Assembly (NCBI RefSeq): GCF_000383595.1
Contig: NZ_KB911581.1
Coordinates: 124,001-188,000 of the forward strand
Length of the DNA stretch: 64,000 nt
Origin: Streptomyces bottropensis ATCC 25435
GTDB taxonomy: Bacteria; Actinomycetota; Actinomycetes; Streptomycetales; Streptomycetaceae
Direction of reading: 5' to 3'
Positions 50,112 to 63,002 of the stretch are shown piece by piece. The notes under the pieces are model-generated. The model was not told where the DNA came from and did no database searches. It was given only the letters and a program-made list of their open reading frames with translations. Made by a program: the position numbers and the translations under genes. Each line of letters starts with the position of its first letter. Positions within the stretch are counted from its first letter, which is position 1.

Positions 50112-50422
50112 GCCGGACTCCGTTTCGTCTCTTCAGATGCGGGTGGTCTTGCTGCGAGAGGGATCCGGCACGGCGCTACGAAAAGCGTGACACGTCCCCG
50201 AGGCCCCTGCATCCGCACCGCCGCCACGCACGCGCTCATCACCTCGCACACGACCCGGCGCCGTCAGCGGAGCCGCCACCGCAGCCGCTGCCCAGCGTGG
50301 CCACGCGGGAAGCTACCGCCCAGGCCGAGCCCTCGCAGAGCCCGGCATTGAGCAATCCCCCCGTCGCCGCACGTACCCCCTGCCGAGTGCACTCGGTACG
50401 GGACGCGAACGGAGATCAGGAC
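50112..50422. other. Divergent promoter region
   Basis: A 311-bp gap between the leftward repeat protein and a rightward lipoprotein. The frame upstream of ATG 50423 is open to 50297 but looks non-coding. CGGAGATCAGGAC precedes the ATG. No strong inverted repeat is seen. Confidence 0.4.
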
Positions 50423-50836
50423 ATGGTGAGGAAGCTGTCGCGTGGGGTCGCGTTGGCTGCGAGCCTGGCTGTCCTGCCCCTGACGGCGGCGTGCAGCGGT
50501 GACGAGGGGAAGGGCGAGGCCGGCTCTGTTGCCGCGGTGGTCGCGCCGGCCAAGGTCGAGGTGATCGCCGAGCTCACCGGGTGCGAGGTGAAGATCCGGA
50601 CCGAGGCGGAGGAGCTGCGCGAGGGCGTGTGTCAGACCGGTGTGGGGGACTACCTCATCACCACCTTCCCCAAGGACGAGCTGAAGGAAGTCTGGCTGGA
50701 GTCGGCCTCCATGTACGGGGGCAAGTACCTGGTCGGTCCGCAGTGGGCCATCTCCGCCAAGCCCAAGGTGCTCAAGAAGCTGAAGGCAAAGGTGGGCGGC
50801 ACGATCCGGGACCTGAGTCAGCCGAGCGCCTCGTAG
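50423..50836 (+). CDS. Small lipoprotein
   Basis: This 137-residue protein reads MVRKLSRGVALAASLAVLPL with lipobox LTAAC, then a compact domain: VEVIAELTGCEVKIRTEAEEL, REGVCQTGVGDYLITTFP, WLESASMYGGKYLVGPQW and KAKVGGTIRDLS. Two Cys (TGC and GVC) probably pair. Similar small lipoproteins are common in Streptomyces without known role. Its 3' end overlaps the converging DUF6174 gene by 19 bases. Confidence 0.78.
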   Translation: MVRKLSRGVALAASLAVLPLTAACSGDEGKGEAGSVAAVVAPAKVEVIAELTGCEVKIRTEAEELREGVCQTGVGDYLITTFPKDELKEVWLESASMYGGKYLVGPQWAISAKPKVLKKLKAKVGGTIRDLSQPSAS

Positions 50837-51288
50837 TCGCCGAGGGTGTACGCCTCCTCGTCGTCGATCGCGTCCTCCTCCCAGTCGATGGAGATGCTGG
50901 TCGGACGGCCGTCCTTCGCGTACTCGACGTCCACGGCGTCGGCGCCTTCGTCCCGTGCCGCCTCCACCTGCTTCGACAACCCCGCGATGGTGGGCACTTC
51001 GGTCAGTTTCCGGTCCACCACCCGTCGGCCGCTCTCGTCGATCCCGACGGCCTTCACGACCTTCCCGTCCCGGACCGTCACCTCGAACGTCCCGATCAGC
51101 GCCCGCTCACCCTCGCTCGACCTCAGGGTGTAGCGGTACGCGGAGGGCTCCTCCCAAGAAGAGGGCGACGACCCCTTCGCTGTCGTCGACTCCTCCCCGC
51201 ACGCGGAGAGCGCCCATAGCAACGTTGCGGCCGTCGCGGCGGCGGCCGCGGCGCGGTGACGGACTCGTACGGTGGCGGGCGTCGGCAT
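50818..51288 (-). CDS. DUF6174-family lipoprotein
   Basis: This 156-residue protein has a lipoprotein signal ending LLWALSAC-GEE. A DUF6174 domain follows: YRYTLRSSEGERALIGTFEV, TVRDGKVVKAVGIDE, VPTIAGLSKQVEAARDEGAD, AVDVEYAKDGRPTSISIDWE and the typical final segment AIDDEEAYTLGDYE. The family is extracytoplasmic, small and of unknown function. It converges on the lipoprotein gene at 50423 with a 19-base 3' overlap. Confidence 0.85.
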   Translation of the reverse strand: MPTPATVRVRHRAAAAAATAATLLWALSACGEESTTAKGSSPSSWEEPSAYRYTLRSSEGERALIGTFEVTVRDGKVVKAVGIDESGRRVVDRKLTEVPTIAGLSKQVEAARDEGADAVDVEYAKDGRPTSISIDWEEDAIDDEEAYTLGDYEALG

Positions 51289-51432
51289 GGTGGTGGCCTC
51301 CTTTGTGGGACGGGCACCACTGAGACGCGGGGTGGGTCGGTAACGTTCGGCGGGGCCGCCGCCGACACGCGTGGCGGCGGCGGCGCGGCCGGAAGGTTCA
51401 TTCCGGGGGCGTGCAACGGGCAGGATGGCTGC

Positions 51433-51804
51433 ATGACGAAGCTGTCCGTACCTTCAGGCCGTCGCACTTCCTCCAATTCGGTGCTGTCGTTGTGGTCGCA
51501 GGACTCCGTGTTGTCGATCGGGTCGGTCGGATCGGTGCTCTCCGTGGGATCCGTCGGCTCGGCTCTGTCGGTCGGCTCGATCGGGAGTGCCTTGTCGGTC
51601 GGCTCGATCGGTTCCTCCCTCTCGCTGATCTCGACCGGGTCGTGGCTGAGTACCGGGTCGTTGTTCTCCGCGCAGTCACGGTGGTCGGTGCTGTCGTGGC
51701 GTTCCCACGGTGGTTTCCTGGCCGTGGGAGCGGTAGGGGCGGCTGCCGGAGGAGCGCTGTTGTTGGTTCGGCTGCTGCACAAGGCAGAGACCGCCACCGC
51801 ATGA
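51433..51804 (+). CDS. Ser/Leu/Gly nonapeptide-repeat membrane protein
   Basis: This 123-residue protein starts MTKLSVPSGRRTSSNS. Residues 17-85 form near-perfect nine-residue repeats of the type S-(V/A)-L-S-(V/I)-G-S-(V/I)-G, six to seven copies, ending in Trp-containing versions (SWLSTGSLFS and WSVLSWRSHG). A single C-terminal transmembrane segment (LAVGAVGAAAGGALLLVRLL) follows. Regular small-residue repeats with periodic Leu/Val suggest a narrow beta-solenoid. Earlier in-frame starts (from 51256) are less likely. Function is unknown. Confidence 0.65.
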   Translation: MTKLSVPSGRRTSSNSVLSLWSQDSVLSIGSVGSVLSVGSVGSALSVGSIGSALSVGSIGSSLSLISTGSWLSTGSLFSAQSRWSVLSWRSHGGFLAVGAVGAAAGGALLLVRLLHKAETATA

Positions 51805-51825
51805 CAACGTTCGGCGGACCCCCGC

Positions 51826-51993
51826 TCACGCCCTGCACCAGGCGCCGGGCAGCGCGGGTGACATGGCCGGGCTCGCACTCGGCCGGGTCCTCCGCGCGGC
51901 TCGGGGCCGTACGCCGCCCGGAGGCCGGTGCTCGGCCACCGGCTGCCGGTCGGCGCCCACGAGATCGACCTCGACGTCGTCGCTGATACAACG
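51826..51993 (-). pseudogene. Remnant of a DUF234-type ATPase C-terminus
   Basis: Translation gives SDDVEVDLVGADRQPVAEHR, resembling the conserved EIDLVGADR-x-PVA strand near the C-terminus of DUF234 P-loop ATPases. Normally a GSVKW motif follows; here it becomes Pro/Arg-rich nonsense. No ATPase core remains. It lies directly downstream of the tRNA-like gene, where integrating elements often leave debris. Support is from one short motif only. Confidence 0.3.
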
Positions 51994-51994
51994 C

Positions 51995-52030
51995 AAGAAC
52001 CCCACCTCGCCGAAGCGAAACGGGGTTCTT
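51995..52030 (-). terminator. Terminator of the tRNA-Gly-like gene
   Basis: A perfect 9-bp inverted repeat, AAGAACCCC (51995-52003) with GGGGTTCTT (52022-52030), starts six bases beyond the encoded CCA end of the tRNA-like gene at 52036. Confidence 0.75.
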
Positions 52031-52035
52031 GTCAC

Positions 52036-52108
52036 TGGAGCGCCGGGCAGGCCTTGCACCTGCATTTCCCCGCAGGAAGCGGGGCGTCTTTCCTTGGACC
52101 ACCAACGC
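52036..52108 (-). tRNA. Atypical tRNA-Gly(UCC)-like gene with encoded CCA
   Basis: The 73-base minus strand folds as a cloverleaf. Acceptor: GCGTTGG with CCGGCGC (7 bp, two G-U). U8-G9. D arm: GTC/GAC (3 bp, C13 opposite A22), loop AAGGAA. Anticodon arm: CCCCG/CGGGG with loop CTTCCTG, so anticodon UCC. Variable: AAAT. T arm: GCAGG/CCTGC with loop TGCAAGG. Then U73 and encoded CCA. Glycine identity elements (G1-C72, C2-G71, G3-C70, C35, C36, U73) are all present. Unusual: position 37 is U instead of purine, the D-stem is short, and G55 replaces the invariant U55. It has its own terminator and a TATAGT element upstream. It could be a degenerate pseudo-tRNA, but all stems are intact. Confidence 0.7.
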
Positions 52109-52150
52109 ATTGAGTACTACCGGGAGTTCGTGTTCCGGTGAGCGGCTCGT

Positions 52151-52168
52151 GATCAACTATAGCTGATC
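52151..52168 (-). promoter_or_regulatory. Candidate promoter/operator of the tRNA-like gene
   Basis: On the minus strand TATAGT (52156-52161) lies 48 bases upstream of the tRNA 5' end. It is inside an inverted repeat GATCA-N8-TGATC (52151-52168), the most AT-rich spot in the region. ATGCAA, 17 bases further upstream, is a weak -35. A separate hairpin CCGGGG-CCCCGG (52170-52190) should terminate the preceding gene at 52202. Confidence 0.5.
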
Positions 52169-52201
52169 GCCGGGGGTGTTGCATCCCCGGAGGTCGCGCG
52201 G

Positions 52202-52816
52202 TCAGAGTAAGTGCGCCTGGGGGGCGTACTCGACGACGAGGTGCTTGGCGTTGTGGTCGCCGTAGGCCTTGCGGAGGATCGGTTCGGCCTTGCCGGGGTC
52301 GTCCACGCCGATCTGGACGCGGCCGGTGCCGTCGAGGCCGACTTCGCGCAGGTCGAAGGTGCCGTCCCAGCGGGTCATGTCCTCGCTGACGCGGTCGAGG
52401 AGGGCGTTGAGGTCCCGCTCGTTGATGTCGCGGTCGTGGAGGCGGACGGTCACGCCCTTCTCGGCGGCGTCGCAGACGGCGGTGTCGAAGGGCTGGGAGG
52501 GGATGCGGTAGATGTCCAGGGAGACTTCGTCCTCGGCGAGGACCAGGCCGGTGTAGTGGGCGGCGTAGCGGCCCGTGACCAGCTTGTCCACGTGGTCCAG
52601 GGTTCGGTACAGGGGGGTGTCGTCCTCCGGGACTCCGTCACCGGAGTGACCGGTGCTGCCGCCCTTCGGCTGGGCGCCGTGGCAGGTTGTCGAAGGGCTC
52701 GACACGGCTTCCACGGTCTGCGCGTCGGCCGTCGAGCCCTGGAGTCCGCCGAGAGCCAGGACGGCGACCGCCACGGCCACGGTCGTGCCGGGCCTGGTGG
52801 GTGTTCGCTTGGTCAT
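52202..52816 (-). CDS. Secreted protein of unknown function
   Basis: This 204-residue protein has a signal peptide (TTVAVAVAVLALGGLQG, cleavage near ADA-QTV). A polar linker of 40 residues follows, then a mixed alpha/beta domain of about 130 residues: RYAAHYTGLVLAEDEVSLDI, VTVRLHDRDINERDLNALL, FDLREVGLDGTGRVQIGVD and AKHLVVEYAPQAHLL. This resembles the inhibitor-I9-like or ferredoxin-like fold of small secreted actinobacterial proteins, without certain assignment. GGAGGGA precedes ATG 52816. The frame is open to 53155, but that extension is treated as upstream remnant. Confidence 0.75.
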   Translation of the reverse strand: MTKRTPTRPGTTVAVAVAVLALGGLQGSTADAQTVEAVSSPSTTCHGAQPKGGSTGHSGDGVPEDDTPLYRTLDHVDKLVTGRYAAHYTGLVLAEDEVSLDIYRIPSQPFDTAVCDAAEKGVTVRLHDRDINERDLNALLDRVSEDMTRWDGTFDLREVGLDGTGRVQIGVDDPGKAEPILRKAYGDHNAKHLVVEYAPQAHLL

Positions 52817-53328
52817 GTGTCCCTCCGGTCCTTCGTGCCGGGTGCGGTCGCCCGGGAGGGCGGGACCGCGATCGGTACTGAGACGCCGGAGAGGGGCGCG
52901 GGGTTCGGCTCGTGGCCCGGAGATTTTCGCGCCTCCGCCGCCCTCACCCGCCCTGTCCCGCCCCGTCCCGCCCCGGTCCATGACCCCGCCCGCGTTCGGG
53001 GCACGCGTCCAGCCGGGGGTCAGGCGCCAGTACCCGTAGGGGTTGTGGAAGAAGTGGTCCTCCTCGAAGCGTTCGCACTCCAGGCGGTTCGTGATCCAGC
53101 GGTGGGCGTCCGGGGCGATGCGGAAGCCTTCGCCGTCCTGGACTCCGTGGATCACCGGCTTTCGTTCCTGACCGCGGTGGCCCCGTTGGCCGGCAGGGCG
53201 GCGGTGGCGGCTTCTGCGGCACCAACACCCCTGGGGGCCGGGCCCGTTCGCGCGGCTCCCCGCGCCCCGCGCCCCCGGGAGAACGGGGGCGCGGGGAACG
53301 GTCGGTCACATCGAGCGGGGCCGTCGTC
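52817..53328. other. 512-bp gap with possible gene remnant and intergenic repeat
   Basis: On the minus strand, 52985-53155 encodes a protein-like stretch (FRIAPDAHRWITNRLECERF and EDHFFHNPYGYWRLTPGW) that runs into Gly/Arg-rich nonsense. It may be the end of a lost gene. 53225-53306 contains the GCGCGGCTCCCCGCGCCCC-type dispersed repeat and a hairpin (GCGCCCCCG...CGGGGGCGC), a probable terminator for the GH43 gene. Confidence 0.45.
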
Positions 53329-54726
53329 TCAGTAGCCGACCCGGAACGTCGCGTCCGCCTTCTCCGTCGCCGTCGAGATCGGGTCGATGCGGAGCACGTA
53401 GTTGCTGTGCCGGATGTAGCGGGTCGGGTTGTTGTACGAGCGGAAGGACGACCAGGTCGAGTCCGCGAGGCCGGCGACGCGGGTGAACGTGGCGTCGGCG
53501 GCGAAGGTCGACGTGCCGTCGTTCACGTCGAGGCGCAGGCTGTAGCTGTAGTGGCGGAGATAGCGGGTGGGGTGGCTGACCGACTGGAAGGAGACCCCGG
53601 AGGAGTCCGCCAGGCCCGGGACCAGCTTCCACTGGGAGTCCGTGAACGGGTCGAAGGGGTACTCGTCGATGCGGCCCACGTAGTTGCTGTGGCGGACGTA
53701 GCGCGAGGGGAAGTTGTACGACTTGAGGCGGTTCCAGGCCGGCGCGCCCCACTTGGTCAGCAGGTTGGCGTACTCGGTCGAGGTGATCGGGTGGATGCCG
53801 CAGTGCTTGGAGTTGAGCGGCTGGGTGTAGAGCTTCTGGTCGAGGGCGGTCCAGATGCCGGCGGCCAGGTCGCTGGACTGCCAGGCGTAGAAAACGCCGT
53901 TGGGGGTGTACGTGTCGCCCCACAGGTACCAGGAGTTGGACGTCAGGGACTTCACGACCGTGGGGGCCTCGGTGCCGCCGTGGGACACGGCGGTGCTGAA
54001 CGGGGTGAAGCTGCCGGGGTTCAGGGTCGTCGAGCGGGCGCCCACCAGGGTCTGGTTCACCTTGTGGTAGAGGTAGTTGACGCCGTTGACACCGACCGTG
54101 AGGTTGCCGTCGATGATGTCGTAGCCGGGGTCGAAGAAGACCTGGGGGTTGGACGTCGTGACGAAGTCGGTGGTGTAGCTGACCATGATGACGTTGTGGC
54201 CGCTGCTGTTCACCGAGGAGTAGAGGATGCCGTACCGGCCGCGTGAGGCGTCCCAGTAGGCCTCCGGGGCCCAGCTGTGGGTGCCGGTCATGTCGTGCAG
54301 CTTCACGCGCCGGTAGCCGGTGAAGGTCCGTAGGTCGGTCGAGTCCCAGACGTGGATGTAGGTGCTGTTGTAGTTCCAGTCGGTGCCCTTGAGGTCCGTC
54401 GCCAGGACGACGAACGTACCGTCCTGCTTGCGCATCAGGAACGGGTCGCGCAGCCCGCCCGCGCCCTGGGTCGGGGTGACCAGGGGGGCGTTCTGGTTCA
54501 GTGGGGTCCAGTTGAGTCCGTCCTGGCTGACGGCCAGGTGGAGGCCGTAGTCGGCCTCCAGCATCGTGTTCGACTCGGTGAAGTAGACCATCGCGTAGGC
54601 CGAGTCCGCGGCGTGGGCGGTGCCGGCGCCGAGGGTGAGCACACCGGTCGCGGCCAGCGGCACGGTGGCCGCCGTGCCGAGGAACATGCGGCGGGAGAGG
54701 CCGTGCCCGCTGGTCGTGCCGCTCAT
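53329..54726 (-). CDS. GH43-like arabinanase/xylosidase with AbfB (CBM42) domain, Tat-exported
   Basis: This 465-residue protein has a Tat signal (LSRRMFLGTAATVPLAATG, cleavage near AHA-ADS). A five-bladed propeller of the GH43/GH32 clan includes GGLRDPFLMRKQDGTFVVLA (acidic residue near position 93), HSWAPEAYWDASRGRYGILY and DIIDGNLTVG. Residues 330-465 form an AbfB beta-trefoil (CBM42) with repeats SYNFPSRYVRHSNYVGRID, SVSHPTRYLRHYSYSLRLD and SYNNPTRYIRHSNYVLRID. These bind arabinofuranose side chains. It should act on arabinose-bearing polysaccharide outside the cell. Its ATG overlaps the GH27 stop (ATGA), giving translational coupling. Confidence 0.9.
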   Translation of the reverse strand: MSGTTSGHGLSRRMFLGTAATVPLAATGVLTLGAGTAHAADSAYAMVYFTESNTMLEADYGLHLAVSQDGLNWTPLNQNAPLVTPTQGAGGLRDPFLMRKQDGTFVVLATDLKGTDWNYNSTYIHVWDSTDLRTFTGYRRVKLHDMTGTHSWAPEAYWDASRGRYGILYSSVNSSGHNVIMVSYTTDFVTTSNPQVFFDPGYDIIDGNLTVGVNGVNYLYHKVNQTLVGARSTTLNPGSFTPFSTAVSHGGTEAPTVVKSLTSNSWYLWGDTYTPNGVFYAWQSSDLAAGIWTALDQKLYTQPLNSKHCGIHPITSTEYANLLTKWGAPAWNRLKSYNFPSRYVRHSNYVGRIDEYPFDPFTDSQWKLVPGLADSSGVSFQSVSHPTRYLRHYSYSLRLDVNDGTSTFAADATFTRVAGLADSTWSSFRSYNNPTRYIRHSNYVLRIDPISTATEKADATFRVGY

Positions 54727-56723
54727 GCCTGGCTCCACTTCTGGTTGTTCTGGCCGTTGCAGGACCACAGGACGAGCTTCGTGCCGTTGGTGGTCGCCGC
54801 GTTGTAGGCGTCCAGGCAGAGGCCGGAGTTGACGTTGACGATCGTGCCGTCGGCGTTCACGTTCCACTGCTGGTTGGTACCGCCGTGGCAGTCCCAGATG
54901 ACGACACGGGTGCCGTTGGAGGTGCCGCGGTCCCAGGCGTCCAGGCACTTGTTGCCGTACACGACGAGTTCCTTGCGGGAGGTGTACTGCCAGACCTGGT
55001 TCCGGCCGCCGGAGCAGTCCCACAGCTGGGCGTCGGTGCCGTTGGTGATCGTGTTGTCGTCGATGTCCGCGCAGCGGCCGGAGCCCGTGCCGGTGATCAG
55101 GGTGCCGTTGGTGCCGGGCAGCGGCCGTACGACGATGCCTTCGAGGGCCGGGGCGCCGGAGAACGTGATCGTGTTGGCGCTGCCCTTGGTGAGCGACATG
55201 GCGACGGAGATGTTGCCGGGGGAGGAGCCGGTCGGCGGGAAGGAGACCTTCGTGGAGGTCTGGCCGTTGACGGTGAGGGTGCCGACGCGGGCCGAGGAGG
55301 TGTTGTTGGTGTACGAGACGTCGACCGTCTTCAGCCCGGTGTTCCCGGCGGCCACGCCGGTGAAGCTCGACGTGCCGGTGTACGCGCTCGACGCCTGCTC
55401 GGTGCCGCCCTTGACGGTGAGCATCACGGAGGTGCCCGCGGGGACGCTGGTGGTGTAACTCGTGCCGGGCGTACCGACGTCGCTGCGGCTCCACAGGTCA
55501 CGCACGGTCGCGGCGGCGTTCGTCAGGCCCAGGTCGGACCAGCGGACGGTCATGTTCTGCGTGGTGGAGGTGCGGTTGAGCAGGACGACCGCGCGGTTGC
55601 CGCTGCCGGAGAGGACCTTGCCGTACACCTGGAGGCCGGTGGTGTCCTCGGCGACCTTGACGCCCTGCTGGCCGCGGGGGTCCTGGTCGACGGCGATGAC
55701 CTCGGGGTTCTTGAGGATGTTCGCCGTCTGGGTGGTCATGGTGGAGAGGTCGTTGCCCGCGAGCAGCGGGGCGCCGGAGACCGCCCACAGGTTCATGTGG
55801 GTGCGGTCCTGGGCGGCGCTGAGGCCCATGCCGATCATCAGCATGTCGGGGTCGTTGTAGTAGCCGGTGTGCTGGGCCGTGGGGTGCACGTTCCGGTCGT
55901 AGTTGGTCAGCATGCCCGCGTACGTCAGGCCCTGGCCGTGGTAGAAGATGTCCGTGTTCGTCCGCCACATGGGGCCCATGCCGGGCGCCCAGTTCCAGGG
56001 GTTGGAGTAGCCCCAGTTGCACAGGGAGAGGGCGAGGGGGCGGCCGGTGGTGGCGGTCGCGGTGGCCACGGCGTCGCTGATGGCCTGGTAGGTGGTCTTC
56101 GGGTCGAGGCCCTCGGCGTCACCGCCGCACCAGTCGACCTTCACGAAGTCGAAGCCCCACTTCGAGAACTGCGTCATGTCCTGGACGTAGTGGCCCTCGC
56201 TGCCACTGCCGGGCGCGGCCGGGCGGCCGGTGGGGAAGTAGTAGCCGCAGCCGTCCTTGCCGGCGTCGGTGTAGATGCCCGCCTTCAGGCCCTTGCTGTG
56301 GATGTAGTCGGCGATGGCCTTCATGCCGCCGGGCCACTCGGCCTCGTCGATGGTGATGTTGCCCGCGCTGTCGCGGGTGCCCTGCCACCAGCCCTCGTCG
56401 ATGTTGATGTACTCGTAGCCGGCCTCGGGCAGCCCTGCCGCGACGAACGCGTCGACCTGCTGCTTGATGACGTTGTAGTCGACCTTCGCGGCGAAGGCGT
56501 TCCAGGAGGCCCAGCCCATCGGGGCCTTCGGCACCGGTATTTGCCGGTCCGTCACCGCCACGGGAGCGGCGTCGGTCAGCGTCCGGGGGCCGGGGGCCGC
56601 GGTCGGCGGCTGGGCGAAGAGCAGGGCGGCCGTGGCGGCGGTCGCCAGGGTGACGGCGCGGATCACCGTCGTCTTGCAAAGCCGGTGGAGACCACGGGAG
56701 TTGGCACGTGGAGGGGAGGTCAT
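54723..56723 (-). CDS. GH27 alpha-galactosidase with CBM and ricin-type CBM13
   Basis: This 666-residue secreted enzyme has a signal peptide (AVTLATAATAALLFAQPP). The GH27 barrel (residues 65-400) contains PMGWASWNAF, YEYINIDEGWW, the nucleophile Asp in FDFVKVDWCGG (near 196) and the acid/base Asp in YYNDPDML (near 291). A beta-sandwich region (residues 400-535) has VDVSYTNNTSSARVGTLTVN, typical of CBM35/CBM6-like modules. A ricin-type beta-trefoil (residues 540-666) has QLWDCSGGRNQVWQY, VIWDCHGGTNQQWNV and VLWSCNGQNNQKWSQ. It removes terminal alpha-galactose. AAGGAG precedes ATG 56723. The gene is co-translated with GH43. Confidence 0.94.
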   Translation of the reverse strand: MTSPPRANSRGLHRLCKTTVIRAVTLATAATAALLFAQPPTAAPGPRTLTDAAPVAVTDRQIPVPKAPMGWASWNAFAAKVDYNVIKQQVDAFVAAGLPEAGYEYINIDEGWWQGTRDSAGNITIDEAEWPGGMKAIADYIHSKGLKAGIYTDAGKDGCGYYFPTGRPAAPGSGSEGHYVQDMTQFSKWGFDFVKVDWCGGDAEGLDPKTTYQAISDAVATATATTGRPLALSLCNWGYSNPWNWAPGMGPMWRTNTDIFYHGQGLTYAGMLTNYDRNVHPTAQHTGYYNDPDMLMIGMGLSAAQDRTHMNLWAVSGAPLLAGNDLSTMTTQTANILKNPEVIAVDQDPRGQQGVKVAEDTTGLQVYGKVLSGSGNRAVVLLNRTSTTQNMTVRWSDLGLTNAAATVRDLWSRSDVGTPGTSYTTSVPAGTSVMLTVKGGTEQASSAYTGTSSFTGVAAGNTGLKTVDVSYTNNTSSARVGTLTVNGQTSTKVSFPPTGSSPGNISVAMSLTKGSANTITFSGAPALEGIVVRPLPGTNGTLITGTGSGRCADIDDNTITNGTDAQLWDCSGGRNQVWQYTSRKELVVYGNKCLDAWDRGTSNGTRVVIWDCHGGTNQQWNVNADGTIVNVNSGLCLDAYNAATTNGTKLVLWSCNGQNNQKWSQA

Positions 56724-56746
56724 GCGGCTCCTTCGATGGATACCCG

Positions 56747-56760
56747 GAGATCGATATCTC
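56747..56760. promoter_or_regulatory. Inverted repeat GAGAT-CGAT-ATCTC upstream of GH27
   Basis: It lies 24 bases upstream of the GH27 start in an AT-richer patch (GATATC core), and may be an operator for a carbohydrate regulator. No intact regulator gene is adjacent. Confidence 0.35.
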
Positions 56761-56936
56761 GAACGGGGATCGGCACGCCGAACATGCTGGCTGGCCGAAA
56801 GTAGAGCCGGGAGTGAAGGAAGTCAACGGGTGGGACAGAGGTGGTTTTTGAACCGGTCACAAAGTGGCGACGCCGAGCCTGGGCAGTGGCGACGCCGCGG
56901 AGCCGGGAAGGGGCTCGGCGGCACCTTCCGGCGCGC

Positions 56937-57243
56937 TCACCGAGGACGTACGGCGGCAAGTGGCGGAGACGGCTGCCCCGTCGACCGCTCACGTCCCCAG
57001 GCGGCCAGCGGCTGGAGCGCCTCGTTGAGGCGCGTACCGGCTTCGGTCAGCGAGTACTCGACGCGGGGCGGCACCTCGTCGTAGGAGACGCGGTGTACGA
57101 CGCCGTCCGCCTCCATCTCGCGCAGATGAGAGGCCAGCACCTTCTCGCTGACACCGGGGAGCAGCCGCCGCAGCTCACCGAAGCGGCGGCAGGGGTGCTC
57201 GTGGAGCGCCCAGAGAATCAGAACCTTCCACTTGGCGACCCTC
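56937..57243 (-). pseudogene. HxlR-family regulator, 5' end deleted
   Basis: The minus strand encodes AKWKVLILWALHEHPCRRFG, ELRRLLPGVSEKVLASHLRE and MEADGVVHRVSYDEVPPRVE, then YSLTEAGTRL: an intact HxlR winged helix through to a normal-looking end at 56937. The first 20-25 residues, normally containing the Cys redox sensor and the GGKW lead-in, are missing, and no start codon precedes AKWKV. The break near 57243 coincides with the break in the opposite-strand oxidoreductase. Confidence 0.8.
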
Positions 57244-57504
57244 GCCCCCTCGGCGGCGAGCGCCGCGGCACGGGCCGGGGTCCACGAGACCGCCGACCGG
57301 CTGCGGAGCGGTCAATACACCGGAGGAGTCGTCTCCAACCTGGCCATGCAGGTGGCCGGCACGCCGACCTTCCTGGACACCGCCGAGCAGCAGGGCGTCA
57401 GCCCGGAACTGCTCAGCCCCTACTTCGCGTTGCTGCGCCGCCGCCTGGCCGAGGGCGGCGGCGAGGAGGACCTGACGGGGGTGATCGACCTGTTGGCGCT
57501 CTGA
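57244..57504 (+). pseudogene. Imine-reductase-like NAD(P)-dependent oxidoreductase, 5' end deleted
   Basis: The plus strand encodes AGVHETADRLRSGQYTGGVV, SNLAMQVAGTPTFLDTAEQQ, GVSPELLSPYFALLRRRLAE and GGGEEDLTGVIDLL. This matches the C-terminal helical domain of imine reductases/beta-hydroxyacid-dehydrogenase-like enzymes. The N-terminal Rossmann domain (about 200 residues) is absent. HxlR regulators are often divergent from such oxidoreductases, so one deletion probably removed the shared promoter and both 5' ends. Confidence 0.75.
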
Positions 57505-57597
57505 CCGGCGGAATCGTGGGTGGACGCCGCACCTCGGCCCCGCCCCGCCGCCCCGGAGTTGATGTCGGGCCGTTGGCCGGGGCACGCCCCGGCAGGA

Positions 57598-57625
57598 CGC
57601 TCGGCCGGAAGTATCCGGCCGAGCG
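57598..57625. terminator. Strong bidirectional terminator
   Basis: A perfect 12-bp inverted repeat, CGCTCGGCCGGA (57598-57609) with 57614-57625, has a 4-base AGTA loop. It lies between the oxidoreductase remnant and the end of the GH2 gene. Confidence 0.9.
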
Positions 57626-57681
57626 CCTGTCGTGGTCGTATGCGTCACACCGCCTCTGTCATGACGACTCGGCTATGTCCG

Positions 57682-62997
<5,316 letters not shown>

Positions 62998-63002
62998 TCA
63001 CC

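Noticed and set aside
53329..55494. 721-residue minus frame extending the GH43 gene upstream into GH27
   Set aside because: The upstream 255 residues are a GH27 shadow; the Tat signal and ATG 54726 mark the real start.
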